Source of the DNA: Halalkalibacter alkalisediminis
GTDB taxonomy: Bacteria > Bacillota > Bacilli > Bacillales > Bacillaceae_D
DNA: 64,000 nt
Assembly: GCF_028610705.1 (NCBI RefSeq)
Contig: NZ_JAQQWT010000016.1
Location: 1-64,000, forward strand
Direction: 5' to 3'
Below, in pieces: positions 1 to 8,544 of this stretch. The number at the start of each line of letters is the position of its first letter. The stretch's first letter is position 1. A model generated the notes under the pieces. It was not told the origin of the DNA. It ran no database searches and worked only from the letters and a program-made list of their open reading frames with translations. The position numbers and the translations under genes were made by a program.

Positions 1-136
1 AGAATATTCTTTCTGATTTAACCTTCAACGAAACAATTCGATTGACAATAGAGATACTTATTTATGCAATGCTAATGACTCATTATGTGTAAATATGCTA
101 TGTTTTATGTATAAAAAACAGAATTTATTTCGAGAC

Positions 137-179
137 AAAAAAAGAAAAAAAGGGTCAGGCCCCCCACTAACGTTCAATG
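137..179 (-). terminator. Probable terminator after the response regulator gene
   Basis: Read on the minus strand, the sequence after the response regulator stop is G-rich (GGGGGGCCTGACCC) and runs straight into a long T-tract interrupted by a single C. The predicted stem is short, so the call rests mainly on the position and T-tract. The GGGTCAGGC core is shared with two stronger hairpins near 5960-6025 and 6325-6375. Positions 1-136 beyond it hold no gene I can support. Confidence 0.4.
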
Positions 180-917
180 TTATTTATGTTCCTTCCTGTA
201 TTTCGAAGGAGTCACACCATAATATTTTTTAAACGAATTCGTAAAGTAAGCAAGGTCTGCATACCCTAATCGCTCTGCTATTTCAGATATGCGTAACGAG
301 GTTCGTTTTAAAAGTCTTTCTGCTTCATTCATTCTAAGTTCTGTTACGTACTCATTAAAGTTCTTCCCCATTTGTTCCTTGAAGAGTTGACTTAAGTAGC
401 TTGAATTTAAATGAACTTCTTTTGCCGCTGCCTTTAGGCTGATATCTCCTGGCATGGATTGCTTAATCAAGCGAATCACCTGTTCGATTGGGGAGAGTTC
501 TTCCTTTATATCTTGTTCCGTGTGTGGCTCGTCTTCTGATTTTTTTTCTGTATCGGTTATCCACTTTTTCAAGCACTTTTCCATATCCTCTATTTCAACC
601 GGTTTCAGTAAGTAATCACAGACACCCATCCGGATTGCCTGGTGAGCATACTCAAATTCATCATGACCACTAATGATCACGACGTCAGATCGAATTTGTT
701 TTTCTCTAATTTGATTCACCAAGGCCAGACCGTCCATAACAGGCATCCGTATATCCGTGAGGGTCAGATCAGCTGAGTGATCCCTTAACCAATCTAATGC
801 CTCGATCCCGTTGGTTACTTCCTTTACCACTTGAAAGGGTAAATTTGTTTTTTCAATCACCTTTCGAATGGCTGTCCGTACCCATTTTTCATCTTCAACT
901 AATAAAATTGAATACAT
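180..917 (-). CDS. YesN-type response regulator, AraC-family output
   Basis: This is a 245-residue response regulator that should bind DNA after phosphorylation by the histidine kinase encoded just upstream. Residues 1-120 form a receiver domain with the acidic pair near residues 8-10, the phospho-acceptor Asp at about 55 (TDIRMP) and the conserved Lys at about 106 (LLKPVE). Residues 145-243 form a double helix-turn-helix AraC domain ending in the signature GYADLAYFTNSFKKYYG. It is shorter than typical YesN proteins (about 370 residues) because the middle linker region is missing. The ATG follows GGAGTGAG, and the kinase stop lies 4 nt upstream, so the two genes are co-transcribed. Being next to a TRAP transporter, it probably controls carboxylate uptake; that link is an inference from position. 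Confidence 0.9.
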   Translation of the reverse strand: MYSILLVEDEKWVRTAIRKVIEKTNLPFQVVKEVTNGIEALDWLRDHSADLTLTDIRMPVMDGLALVNQIREKQIRSDVVIISGHDEFEYAHQAIRMGVCDYLLKPVEIEDMEKCLKKWITDTEKKSEDEPHTEQDIKEELSPIEQVIRLIKQSMPGDISLKAAAKEVHLNSSYLSQLFKEQMGKNFNEYVTELRMNEAERLLKRTSLRISEIAERLGYADLAYFTNSFKKYYGVTPSKYRKEHK

Positions 918-921
918 CTAC

Positions 922-2739
922 TCACTCCATTTCCTCGTAGGCCATATAAGGGAGACGAACGCCAATCACAGTCCCACTTTCATTCGAACGCTTGATAACG
1001 AGTCCAAATGACGGTCCGAAAATTAGTTGATTTCGCCGATGGACATTGACCATTCCGATATGCGAGCCTCCACCTGAAATGTCTTTTTGGTTAAAATCGT
1101 CCTGCAGCCGTTCAATCGTTTCTTTCGTCATCCCGACTCCTGTATCTTTGATCCAAAGGATGAATGCTTCATCCGACTCTTTTTCAACAGTCACTTCAAT
1201 AGCCGTTCTTCCTGCGCTTGGTTCAGCTCCATGAACGATACAATTCTCAATTAATGGCTGCAGCGAGAAACGAGTAATGTGCTGTCTTAAGCCCCATTCC
1301 GGTATATGAAACTGATAATCTAGTTTATCTTCAAATCTGAACTTTTGGATGCGCAAATAGAGTTGGCTCATTTCCATTTCCTGTTTTATGCTGACCACTT
1401 GCGCCTGTTCTCTAAGATTATATCGAAGGAGCTTAGCCATAGAGGTCGAGATACTCGCGATATCATCCTGATCGTTTTCTAGAGCCATTCCTCGTATCGT
1501 TTCTAACGAGTTGTATAAAAAGTGAGGATCCATTTGCGATTGTAGCGCTTTTAATTCAGTTTCTTTCTGACGTAATCGTAGCTCTGACTCTCTGATTTGC
1601 GCCATGTATACCTCCTCTACTAGTGAAGAGATTTTATCCATCATTTTATTAAACCCTTCAGACAATTGTCCAAGCTCGTCCTTGGATTCGACTGGTACTC
1701 TATGAGAGAAATTCTCTTCCTCCACTCGCCCCATATATCGCTGAAGCGTTCGAATAGGCTTCAATAAATTAGCTGAAAAGCTATAACCTATAAAGAAAAC
1801 AACTAAAAGTGAAATCAAAATGGTACTCAGGATGATTTTTTTTATATAATTAATCTCTTCTGTAACCTCTCGATAGGGAATCGCAGTAGCTAGAGTCCAA
1901 CCGATCTGTTCTGACTCACTAAATGTAATTAAATCTGGAGACTTGCCGGAGCTGACAAAGGAACCACTAGTTTGGTCACTCATTTGATTCCAAAGCTCCG
2001 GTTCGTAATACGTACCGATTTTTTCAAAAATGGGATGATACACATAGCGTCCATCTTGATCAATAATGAATAAATACCCTGTCGTTCCAGGGTTTATCTT
2101 TCTAGCAATATCCGTTAGTCTTTGATAGTTTAAGTCTATGATCAGCATGCCAAAGGGCTGTAAGGTATAAGGGTTCGCGATTCTCTTTGCTACAGAAATA
2201 ACAGGTAACTCTCTCCCTTGCCATTCGATCACACGGCTAACAATCCTTGGCCCTCCCCTGCCCGTAATGGTTTCATACCAATATTCTCGCTGCAAAAATA
2301 AGGATAATTCTGGCGTAACTATTCCAGCAGAATCAACAACCGCAATATCCTCAAGGACTAAAGTTATGTTGGCAATGTCTGATTGTGAGAATGCCTCATT
2401 TCTAAGGACGTTGGTGACCAATGGTCGAATTCCACTTTCATCAATTTCCTCAGCACTACTCATTCTTAGAAACTTTACTGTATCGGAATGATTAACGATT
2501 TTCAACGTCGTTATTTCATAATCTCTTAAATAATCCTCAATATACGTTTTTACCTGTTCGATGATTTGCCAGTTGTACTCTCTCGCTTCCCGCTCCAACA
2601 CTTGAGAACTGTATAAATAAAAAATCAATCCCACCGTAATCATCGGTACAACGACTATTACGGCAAAAATCACAAGCATCTTTTCAGTCAATCGCCGATC
2701 CAACATCAACAGGGATCTCAGAAATCTATTATTTTTCAA
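922..2739 (-). CDS. YesM-type sensor histidine kinase
   Basis: This 605-residue membrane kinase is the partner of the response regulator at 180-917. A transmembrane segment lies near residues 20-45, followed by an extracellular Cache-like sensor of about 250 residues, a second membrane segment near 300-320, a HAMP linker (LLKPIRTLQRYM), the His_kinase phospho-acceptor block DPHFLYNSLETIRG, and an HATPase domain with the N-box LQPLIENCIVHG and G-box DTGVGM. The start is TTG, with AGGTGG 5 nt upstream; no ATG fits better. It lies 112 nt downstream of the dctP stop on the same strand, behind a weak terminator. The ligand is unknown; a carboxylate or uronate is an inference from the TRAP neighbour. 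Confidence 0.9.
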   Translation of the reverse strand: MKNNRFLRSLLMLDRRLTEKMLVIFAVIVVVPMITVGLIFYLYSSQVLEREAREYNWQIIEQVKTYIEDYLRDYEITTLKIVNHSDTVKFLRMSSAEEIDESGIRPLVTNVLRNEAFSQSDIANITLVLEDIAVVDSAGIVTPELSLFLQREYWYETITGRGGPRIVSRVIEWQGRELPVISVAKRIANPYTLQPFGMLIIDLNYQRLTDIARKINPGTTGYLFIIDQDGRYVYHPIFEKIGTYYEPELWNQMSDQTSGSFVSSGKSPDLITFSESEQIGWTLATAIPYREVTEEINYIKKIILSTILISLLVVFFIGYSFSANLLKPIRTLQRYMGRVEEENFSHRVPVESKDELGQLSEGFNKMMDKISSLVEEVYMAQIRESELRLRQKETELKALQSQMDPHFLYNSLETIRGMALENDQDDIASISTSMAKLLRYNLREQAQVVSIKQEMEMSQLYLRIQKFRFEDKLDYQFHIPEWGLRQHITRFSLQPLIENCIVHGAEPSAGRTAIEVTVEKESDEAFILWIKDTGVGMTKETIERLQDDFNQKDISGGGSHIGMVNVHRRNQLIFGPSFGLVIKRSNESGTVIGVRLPYMAYEEME

Positions 2740-2793
2740 TGGCCCACCTACTTAGGATTGGTACATACGTTACTTTTACTATAGTTGTTACTA

Positions 2794-2828
2794 ATAAAAC
2801 AAACAAGAGGCCCTCTTAGAAGACCTCC
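2794..2828 (-). terminator. Weak terminator downstream of dctP
   Basis: On the minus strand GAGGTC pairs with GGCCTC (one G-U pair) around a TTCTAAGAG loop, followed by TTGTTTGTTTT. It lies between the dctP stop and the histidine kinase start, so some read-through into the kinase is likely. Confidence 0.5.
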
Positions 2829-2850
2829 GATTTATTAATCTACTGAACAC

Positions 2851-3876
2851 TTAGTTACGGTATTGATCAATAGCATCTAAAATCTCTTGATGTTCTTCAC
2901 CATGCTTATCAAGTACAGATTTTACTTTTGATTGCCACTCTAACACATTTTCAACTTTTGTTATGGTAACCCCAGCTTCTCTCACTTGTTCTTCTGCAAG
3001 CTGCTCAAATTTAGCCCATTCCGCTCTTTGAAACTCAATAGAATCCTTTGCTGCTGTTTGGATAATCTCTTGGTCTTCTGTTGATAATTTACTCCACGTG
3101 CTTGATGAGATCACAAGGACTTCAGGAATACGTTGATGGCTATCTAGAATTAGATGGGGAGCCACTTCATAATGTCTAGTTGAATAATAGCTAGGATAGT
3201 TATTTTCAGCTGCATCAATCACCCCTGTTTGTAGTCCGCTGTATACTTCACCAAATGCCATGGGTGTCGCGCTTGCTCCGAGGGCATCCATCAAATCAAT
3301 ATTGACAGCATTTTGCTGTACTCGTATCTTCTGACCTTGTAAATCGTCTAAACTAGCAACCGGTTTTGTCGAATAAAAACTACGAGCACCCGAGCTGTAA
3401 TAAGCCAACCCAAGCATTCTTGAACTCTCTAACTCATTAAGCAACTCGTCTCCATGTTCACTTAATAAAAAATTCCACATATGATCATCATGATCAAAAA
3501 CGTAAGGTAAGCTGAACACGCCATATCCCTTATAAAACTCTGCAAGTGGCCCTGCACTCGTTCTAGTAAAATCAATAGCCCCTAATTGTACTTGCTCAAT
3601 CACCGCAGCTTCTTCCCCTAAAGCCGCAGAAGGAAAGACATCAATTTTAATTCGGCCATCAGAGCGCTCCGCTACTAATTCAGCAAAATGCTTATCCGCT
3701 AAAGTGGTAGGATAATCAGCAGCGTGAGTTTCAGCCAATCTAAACTCATAGGTCGGCTTATCTCCGCCCGCACTCTCTGTTCCCGTTTCATTGTTACTCT
3801 CACTGCTCGAACAACCAACCATCCCAGCAGCCATAATCGATCCTAACAATACGAATAAACCTTTTTTTATGTTCAT
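2851..3876 (-). CDS. dctP: TRAP transporter solute-binding protein, DctP family
   Basis: This extracytoplasmic solute receptor of 341 residues captures a carboxylate or sugar acid for the DctQ/DctM membrane subunits. It begins with a lipoprotein signal peptide whose lipobox ends in MVGC at about residue 22, so it is tethered to the outer face of the membrane as in other Gram-positive bacteria. The body is a DctP fold, with the family hallmarks VRVQQNAVNIDLMDALG-like region near residue 180 (the arginine that binds the substrate carboxylate) and the GVIDAAENN stretch near 225. It is separated from dctM by 182 nt that contain a cre site, so it may have its own promoter. Substrate is not predictable from the sequence alone. 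Confidence 0.92.
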   Translation of the reverse strand: MNIKKGLFVLLGSIMAAGMVGCSSSESNNETGTESAGGDKPTYEFRLAETHAADYPTTLADKHFAELVAERSDGRIKIDVFPSAALGEEAAVIEQVQLGAIDFTRTSAGPLAEFYKGYGVFSLPYVFDHDDHMWNFLLSEHGDELLNELESSRMLGLAYYSSGARSFYSTKPVASLDDLQGQKIRVQQNAVNIDLMDALGASATPMAFGEVYSGLQTGVIDAAENNYPSYYSTRHYEVAPHLILDSHQRIPEVLVISSSTWSKLSTEDQEIIQTAAKDSIEFQRAEWAKFEQLAEEQVREAGVTITKVENVLEWQSKVKSVLDKHGEEHQEILDAIDQYRN

Positions 3877-3998
3877 CTTTAAGAACCTCTCCTTTAATTC
3901 TCATTTAATTGTATTTAATTGATGAAAGTTGTTGTTATGGTTTAATGAAACCTAAAGCTAAAACCATATTTGAATAGAGCTCTATCCTCATTGTATTT

Positions 3999-4012
3999 TG
4001 ATAACGTTTTCT
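3999..4012. promoter_or_regulatory. Candidate CcpA cre site before dctP
   Basis: The 14-mer TGATAACGTTTTCT is the reverse complement of AGAAAACGTTATCA and matches the cre consensus WTGNAANCGNWNNCA well except at one end. It lies about 120 nt upstream of the dctP start, which would allow catabolite control. Confidence 0.5.
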
Positions 4013-4058
4013 TTTCTAGATAAAAAGAACAGGTTTCTCCTTTTTCAGAGCTTCCTTA

Positions 4059-5342
4059 TTAGCCAAATTTATTAGGTAGCCACATCACAATCTCAGGAAC
4101 AAACGTTAACAGTAATAGAATAGCAACCATCACGAAGTAAAAAGGAATCAAGGCTTTTGCCCCTTTTTCTATCGAAACCTTCCCGATCGCGCATCCGGTA
4201 AACAACACCGTTCCAACAGGTGGTGTGATGAGTCCAATCCCTAGATTTAAAATCATAATGATTCCAAAGTGAATAGGATCTAAGCCTAATGTATCAACAG
4301 CCACAGGATAAAGAATTGGTGTCATGATTAATATGAGTGGTGCCATATCCATTGGTGCCCCTAATATTAGCAACAAAACCGTAATAATCAACATGATCAC
4401 AATGGGATTGTCCGATAGTGTTAAAAAGAAATCCGTTACCATTCCTGGTATTTGCAAATACGCTAAAATAAACGCGAACGCTTTAGATGCAGCAATTAAA
4501 AACAAGACCATTGAAACCGTTCTGAAGGTTTTTTTCAAGATGGTGCCAATTTGAGATAATGGGATTTCACGGTAGACGAAAAACACTAATATAAAGGCGT
4601 ATAAACACGCAATGGCCCCAGATTCCGTCGCTGTGAATTTCCCTGAAAAAATTCCTCCAAGGATAATAACGCCCGTCATCAGTGAGAGAAAACCATCTAA
4701 TAAAATTTTAGGCGCCTTTCTTAATGGAACAGGCTCTCCTTTTTCGTACCCTCGTTTACTCGCAATAATGAAAGACATAGCCATCAACCCAATCAGTAGG
4801 ATAACGGCTGGAACAATCCCCGCAAGAAACAGTGAAGAAATCGATACCCCCCCAGCAGCTAAAGCGTACAAAATCATGTTATGGCTTGGTGGCATTATAA
4901 CACCTTGAATAGAACTAGCAGCTGTCACCGCAACGGTGTAGTCGCTGTCATAGCCTTTCTTTTTCATCATCGGAATCATGACTGATCCAACGGACGATAC
5001 ATCGGCTACCGCTGATCCGGAAATGTTACCAAATAACAAGCTAGTAAAACAGTTTACCATAGCCAAACCACCGCGAATCATTCCTACAAAGAGATGTGCC
5101 ATATTAATTAATCGTAAAGCAAGACCTCCTTCACTCATTAACTGCCCTGCCAAGATGAAAAATGGCACAGCCAATAATGTATAAGAATTAACACCTTGGA
5201 CTAAGTTTGGTACAACCGTAGCCAAAGAGATATCCAAAAACCACATCGTAATCAAAGTAGACCCTGCAAGTACGAGAGCAACAGGGAAACCTAAAAGCAA
5301 CATAATCACAAAACTACTAAATAAAACGACGGCTCCTGTCAT
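4059..5342 (-). CDS. dctM: TRAP transporter large permease, DctM family
   Basis: A 427-residue polytopic membrane protein with about 12 hydrophobic segments, the ion-coupled transport subunit of the TRAP system. Family hallmarks visible are LFGNISGSAVADVSSVGSVM near residues 100-120 and a second symmetrical half with LGAPMDMAPLILIMTPILYP near 325-345 and the GLITPPVGTVLF motif near 370. It starts 1 nt after the dctQ stop, so the two are translationally coupled. Length and motifs are standard for the family. Confidence 0.93.
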   Translation of the reverse strand: MTGAVVLFSSFVIMLLLGFPVALVLAGSTLITMWFLDISLATVVPNLVQGVNSYTLLAVPFFILAGQLMSEGGLALRLINMAHLFVGMIRGGLAMVNCFTSLLFGNISGSAVADVSSVGSVMIPMMKKKGYDSDYTVAVTAASSIQGVIMPPSHNMILYALAAGGVSISSLFLAGIVPAVILLIGLMAMSFIIASKRGYEKGEPVPLRKAPKILLDGFLSLMTGVIILGGIFSGKFTATESGAIACLYAFILVFFVYREIPLSQIGTILKKTFRTVSMVLFLIAASKAFAFILAYLQIPGMVTDFFLTLSDNPIVIMLIITVLLLILGAPMDMAPLILIMTPILYPVAVDTLGLDPIHFGIIMILNLGIGLITPPVGTVLFTGCAIGKVSIEKGAKALIPFYFVMVAILLLLTFVPEIVMWLPNKFG

Positions 5343-5343
5343 G

Positions 5344-5853
5344 TCAATCCACCTCTTCCTCTTGTTCGAGATCTTTGTGTCTCCGTGTGTCTATTCCAAT
5401 GATTTGTAAGAAAGAATAGACACAAATCATTGCTCCTGAAATCGGTACAACCACATACATGACACTACGAGGCCAGCCAGTCGCTGATAAAGTGTTCGAA
5501 TGCATTAACTCGGAATATTCCCAGCCATAAATGACCAATAGGAGTCCAAATATGAATACAGATATCGTTATGATCTTAGAAAGGCTTCTTTGAGTCATTT
5601 GTGGTAAGCGCCTTGTTACGGAATCCATTGATAAATGAAGCACCTCTCTAAAACCAATGGCAATCCCTAAGAAAGCAGTCCAAATTAATAAAAGAAGCGT
5701 CAATTCTTCTGACCAAAAGAATACGAAATTCCCAAATGTTCTAGTAAAAACCTGAACCGTTACGATGATTGTCATTAATGTCAGAGAGGTTAGGGCAAAC
5801 ATCTCAAAAAGCCGATCAAATCCAAGAGCAACTCTTTTTAGTACTCCGAACAT
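5344..5853 (-). CDS. dctQ: TRAP transporter small permease, DctQ family
   Basis: A 169-residue protein with four predicted membrane helices, the small integral subunit that pairs with DctM. The DctQ hallmark FFWSEELTLLLLIWTAFLGIA lies near residues 40-60, with the conserved Trp-Ser-Glu-Glu. The last 15 residues are strongly acidic. It is the first gene of the minus-strand dctQ-dctM-dctP set, and an almost perfect cre site lies 55 nt upstream of its start. Confidence 0.9.
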   Translation of the reverse strand: MFGVLKRVALGFDRLFEMFALTSLTLMTIIVTVQVFTRTFGNFVFFWSEELTLLLLIWTAFLGIAIGFREVLHLSMDSVTRRLPQMTQRSLSKIITISVFIFGLLLVIYGWEYSELMHSNTLSATGWPRSVMYVVVPISGAMICVYSFLQIIGIDTRRHKDLEQEEEVD

Positions 5854-5907
5854 TCTTTAACCTCCTTCTTTACTGATTACTCTAATTGTAAGGGAGATCA
5901 ACAACAT

Positions 5908-5921
5908 TGATAACGCTTTCA
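5908..5921. promoter_or_regulatory. CcpA cre site before dctQ
   Basis: TGATAACGCTTTCA (TGAAAGCGTTATCA on the minus strand) matches the cre consensus with the central CG and both flanking half sites. Its place just upstream of the first TRAP gene suggests carbon catabolite repression of the operon. Confidence 0.65.
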
Positions 5922-5959
5922 TTTTTAGGTTTTTTTGTAATTTTTTTAGGTTTTTGCGA

Positions 5960-6025
5960 GAAGTCCAAAAAAGCATCTGACCTTGTACGTTAACGCACCG
6001 AGGGTCAGACACTTTTTTGGACTTC
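5960..6025. repeat. Long hairpin of the GGTCAGRC family between divergent genes
   Basis: The 23-nt left arm 5960-5982 and right arm 6003-6025 pair at 21 of 23 positions around a 20-nt loop. The stem contains TCTGACC/GGTCAGA and A6/T6 tracts, so it could stop transcription in both directions. It lies between the divergent dctQ and spore protein genes, where neither gene ends, so it is more likely a dispersed repeat than a terminator of a neighbour. Confidence 0.7.
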
Positions 6026-6122
6026 ATTTTAATTAACTAAAAAAATATTCTAATGGGTATCCTACTACCGAGCATTTAATCGGTGTTCACAGTTCCTATA
6101 ATCGTTCAAAGGGGTGTTGGAT

Positions 6123-6317
6123 ATGGCAAGAAACAAATTGTTAGTGCCTGGTGTAGAAAATGCTCTCAATTCCATGAAACAGGAAATAGCGAATGAATTA
6201 GGAGTTGAACTTGGAGCCGATACGACCGCTCGTGCTAATGGTTCTGTTGGTGGAGAGATGACAAAGCGTTTAGTTGCAATGGCAGAAGAACAACTTCGAA
6301 ATCAACAGCAATATTAG
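6123..6317 (+). CDS. Small acid-soluble spore protein, alpha/beta type
   Basis: This 64-residue protein coats and protects DNA in the dormant spore and is degraded at germination. The full family pattern is visible: [10 protein letters not shown] at the start, a germination-protease site region EIANELGV, the DNA-binding [20 protein letters not shown] block and a basic C-terminus. The ATG at 6123 is preferred over the upstream in-frame GTG at 6114, because AAAGGGG lies 8-9 nt before it and family members start with MARN. It is monocistronic, with a strong terminator directly after it. Expression in the forespore under sigma-G is known for the family; I did not identify its promoter. Confidence 0.95.
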   Translation: MARNKLLVPGVENALNSMKQEIANELGVELGADTTARANGSVGGEMTKRLVAMAEEQLRNQQQY

Positions 6318-6324
6318 TAATAGG

Positions 6325-6375
6325 AAAAGTGCCTGTCCTCATTGCTTATGGCAACGAGGGTCAGGCACTTTTTTT
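6325..6375 (+). terminator. Terminator of the spore protein gene
   Basis: AAAAGTGCCTG-T-CCTC pairs with GAGGG-TCAGGCACTTTTTTT across a 16-nt loop. It is an intrinsic terminator by stem strength and U-tract, and belongs to the same GGGTCAGGCAC sequence family as the hairpin at 5960-6025. Confidence 0.85.
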
Positions 6376-6582
6376 ACGATGTTGAAAGAAAAAGAAGGGG
6401 TGAATTGGATATAAAGTTTTTACATTGATCCTCCATCATCGATATCGTTTTTTTGATCACTAGTTCATGAGGAACTCCAATGATGTCTCTTAGTTCCTCG
6501 AAAGAAGTAATAGCGTCCTCAGCAAAGTTTACTTTTTCCACAGATTTCCTCGCTTCTATTTTTGATCATGTACTACACTCAA

Positions 6583-8544
6583 CTATCTCATTTTCCTCAG
6601 TAGATACAACAAATATGGGGTTCCAATTAGCGCAACGATCAGTCCACTTGGAATCTCATTAGGTGAAATTAAGACACGACCAACAAAATCAGCTGTTACG
6701 AGCAAAATCCCACCTAGTAATCCTGATACAATAATCAATGGAAAGTGGCGGAATCCCACTAATCTTCTCGCGATATGCGGAGCAACAAGTCCGATAAAAC
6801 CAATGGTTCCTACGAGCGATACGGCTGCCGTACTTAACGCTACCCCGATCACGAGCGCCCAAACTCGGGCAGAGCGAACCGATACCCCGAGTCCAGCCGC
6901 CACATCATCCCCGAAGGTTAACGTATCTAATTTACGAGTCATATAGATAGCTGGACCAATAAATACGCCAAACAAAATCAAGGCATATTGAACATCGTCC
7001 CATCCTTTTCCATACGTACTACCTGATAGCCACACTAATGCGGCTGCCACTGCTAGCTTTGCTTTCACGACAAAAACTTGCGTCGCAGCTGAGCCAAATG
7101 CGGAAATCGCAATCCCCATTAATGCCACGAGCATCGGCGAAAAATTATTTTTCCAAGACGTTACTAAAATAATAAGCAACGCGACAACCGCTCCAATAAT
7201 CGCCCCAAGCGGCATGTAAGCTGAAGGTATTGCTGGGAACATCACAAGCAACATCATCGCCCCGGCTCCGCCCATGGAGGTAACCCCAATCACACTTGCG
7301 TCCGCTAAAGGATTACGTAACACTCCTTGTAAAAGCACCCCGGTTACAGCAAGGATCATCCCAACGATAAAGGAAGTGATCACGCGAGGAATGCGAAAAT
7401 TCCATACGACTGGACTTGTCCAGTCCAACGTCCATACCGTTCCGTTAAACGAAAAGGCAACGACGATGCTCATACTAATCAAACCAATCAGAATGGGTAC
7501 GATGACTTTCAATCGAACTGGAGAAGTCGTTCCTCCCATTTGTCGATCCGATTTTTTCAGAGAACGTGCCGTTTTCCATGCTAAATAAAGCAGCCATGGT
7601 CCACCGATTAATGCTGTCATCGCGCCAACTGGTACTTCTTGTCCTGGTTGAATGATTCGTCCTAACACATCAGCACCAATTAACATGATCGCACCCCATA
7701 AGAACGAATGAACAAAGATCATCAGATGTCCTTTGATCCCTAGCATTCGAACAATGTGCGGGGCCATTAATCCAATAAAACCTATAGGCCCTACTACACT
7801 TACCGTTACAGCTGCCAATACAATGGCCACAGCCCATGTAGCAAGCTTCACTGTACCGACCTTTTGTCCAAGTGAAGTAGCAATGTCCTCACCAAGAGAT
7901 AACGTATCTAGAGGTTTCGCAAGCAGCAATGTTCCTACAAAAGCGATCGCAATCACCGGTGCTGCAAATGTTACACCATTCCAGTTTAATTGAACGAGCG
8001 TACCCGCTCCCCATAAAAACAGACCGTTTGTTTTGTTTTCAAATAATAATTGCAACGTTCCTGTTATGGAAGCAAATAACAACGATATGATCATTCCTGT
8101 TAATGCAACTCTGACTGGTTCCATTTGCCTACCAGCTAGGGTTACGACCATCACAGAAGATAACACCGCTCCAAGTAAAGCCGTAAGAAACGGAAAGTTC
8201 CCTAACATACTAGGGAAGAAAATCGTTGAAGCGACCACAAAGAAAAAGGCACCGGCGTTAATTCCCAATGTGCTAGGAGCAGCCAACGGGTTTCTCGTCA
8301 GCGTTTGTAGAGCCGCCCCAGAGACCGCAAGCGCTCCCCCTGCTAGAATTCCAATGACCAGCCTTGGAAGGCGGAAAGACATAACGATATCTTGCACTCT
8401 ACCTTCCACCCAAACTTCGTTAAGGAGTTCAGTAACTGTGTAAGCCGCTTGCCCTTGAGTCAGATGGATAAGTGACAGCAAACAAAGCAAGAAGAAGCCC
8501 CCTGTCAACAAGACAAAGGACTTATTCAGATTACGACCAAACAT
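6583..8544 (-). CDS. Double-length (fused) FecCD-type siderophore ABC permease
   Basis: A 653-residue inner-membrane permease made of two tandem FecCD domains, roughly residues 1-330 and 335-653, each with about ten helices. Each half repeats the family landmarks: FRLPR / FRIPR near the domain start, ALQTLTRNPLA / LLQGVLRNPLA, and the GPIGFIGLMAPHIVR / GTIGFIGLVAPHIAR loop that contacts the ATPase. The fusion is like FhuB of Gram-negative bacteria. Its ATG shares one base with the stop of the upstream binding-protein gene (TAATG), so translation is coupled. The ATPase is supplied by the divergent gene at 9737. A ferric hydroxamate or similar siderophore is likely; the exact substrate is not determinable. 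Confidence 0.92.
   Translation of the reverse strand: MFGRNLNKSFVLLTGGFFLLCLLSLIHLTQGQAAYTVTELLNEVWVEGRVQDIVMSFRLPRLVIGILAGGALAVSGAALQTLTRNPLAAPSTLGINAGAFFFVVASTIFFPSMLGNFPFLTALLGAVLSSVMVVTLAGRQMEPVRVALTGMIISLLFASITGTLQLLFENKTNGLFLWGAGTLVQLNWNGVTFAAPVIAIAFVGTLLLAKPLDTLSLGEDIATSLGQKVGTVKLATWAVAIVLAAVTVSVVGPIGFIGLMAPHIVRMLGIKGHLMIFVHSFLWGAIMLIGADVLGRIIQPGQEVPVGAMTALIGGPWLLYLAWKTARSLKKSDRQMGGTTSPVRLKVIVPILIGLISMSIVVAFSFNGTVWTLDWTSPVVWNFRIPRVITSFIVGMILAVTGVLLQGVLRNPLADASVIGVTSMGGAGAMMLLVMFPAIPSAYMPLGAIIGAVVALLIILVTSWKNNFSPMLVALMGIAISAFGSAATQVFVVKAKLAVAAALVWLSGSTYGKGWDDVQYALILFGVFIGPAIYMTRKLDTLTFGDDVAAGLGVSVRSARVWALVIGVALSTAAVSLVGTIGFIGLVAPHIARRLVGFRHFPLIIVSGLLGGILLVTADFVGRVLISPNEIPSGLIVALIGTPYLLYLLRKMR

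Noticed and set aside
5960..6025. Calling this hairpin a terminator for dctQ or the spore gene
   Set aside because: It lies between divergent gene starts and no transcript of either gene ends there; it was annotated as a repeat.
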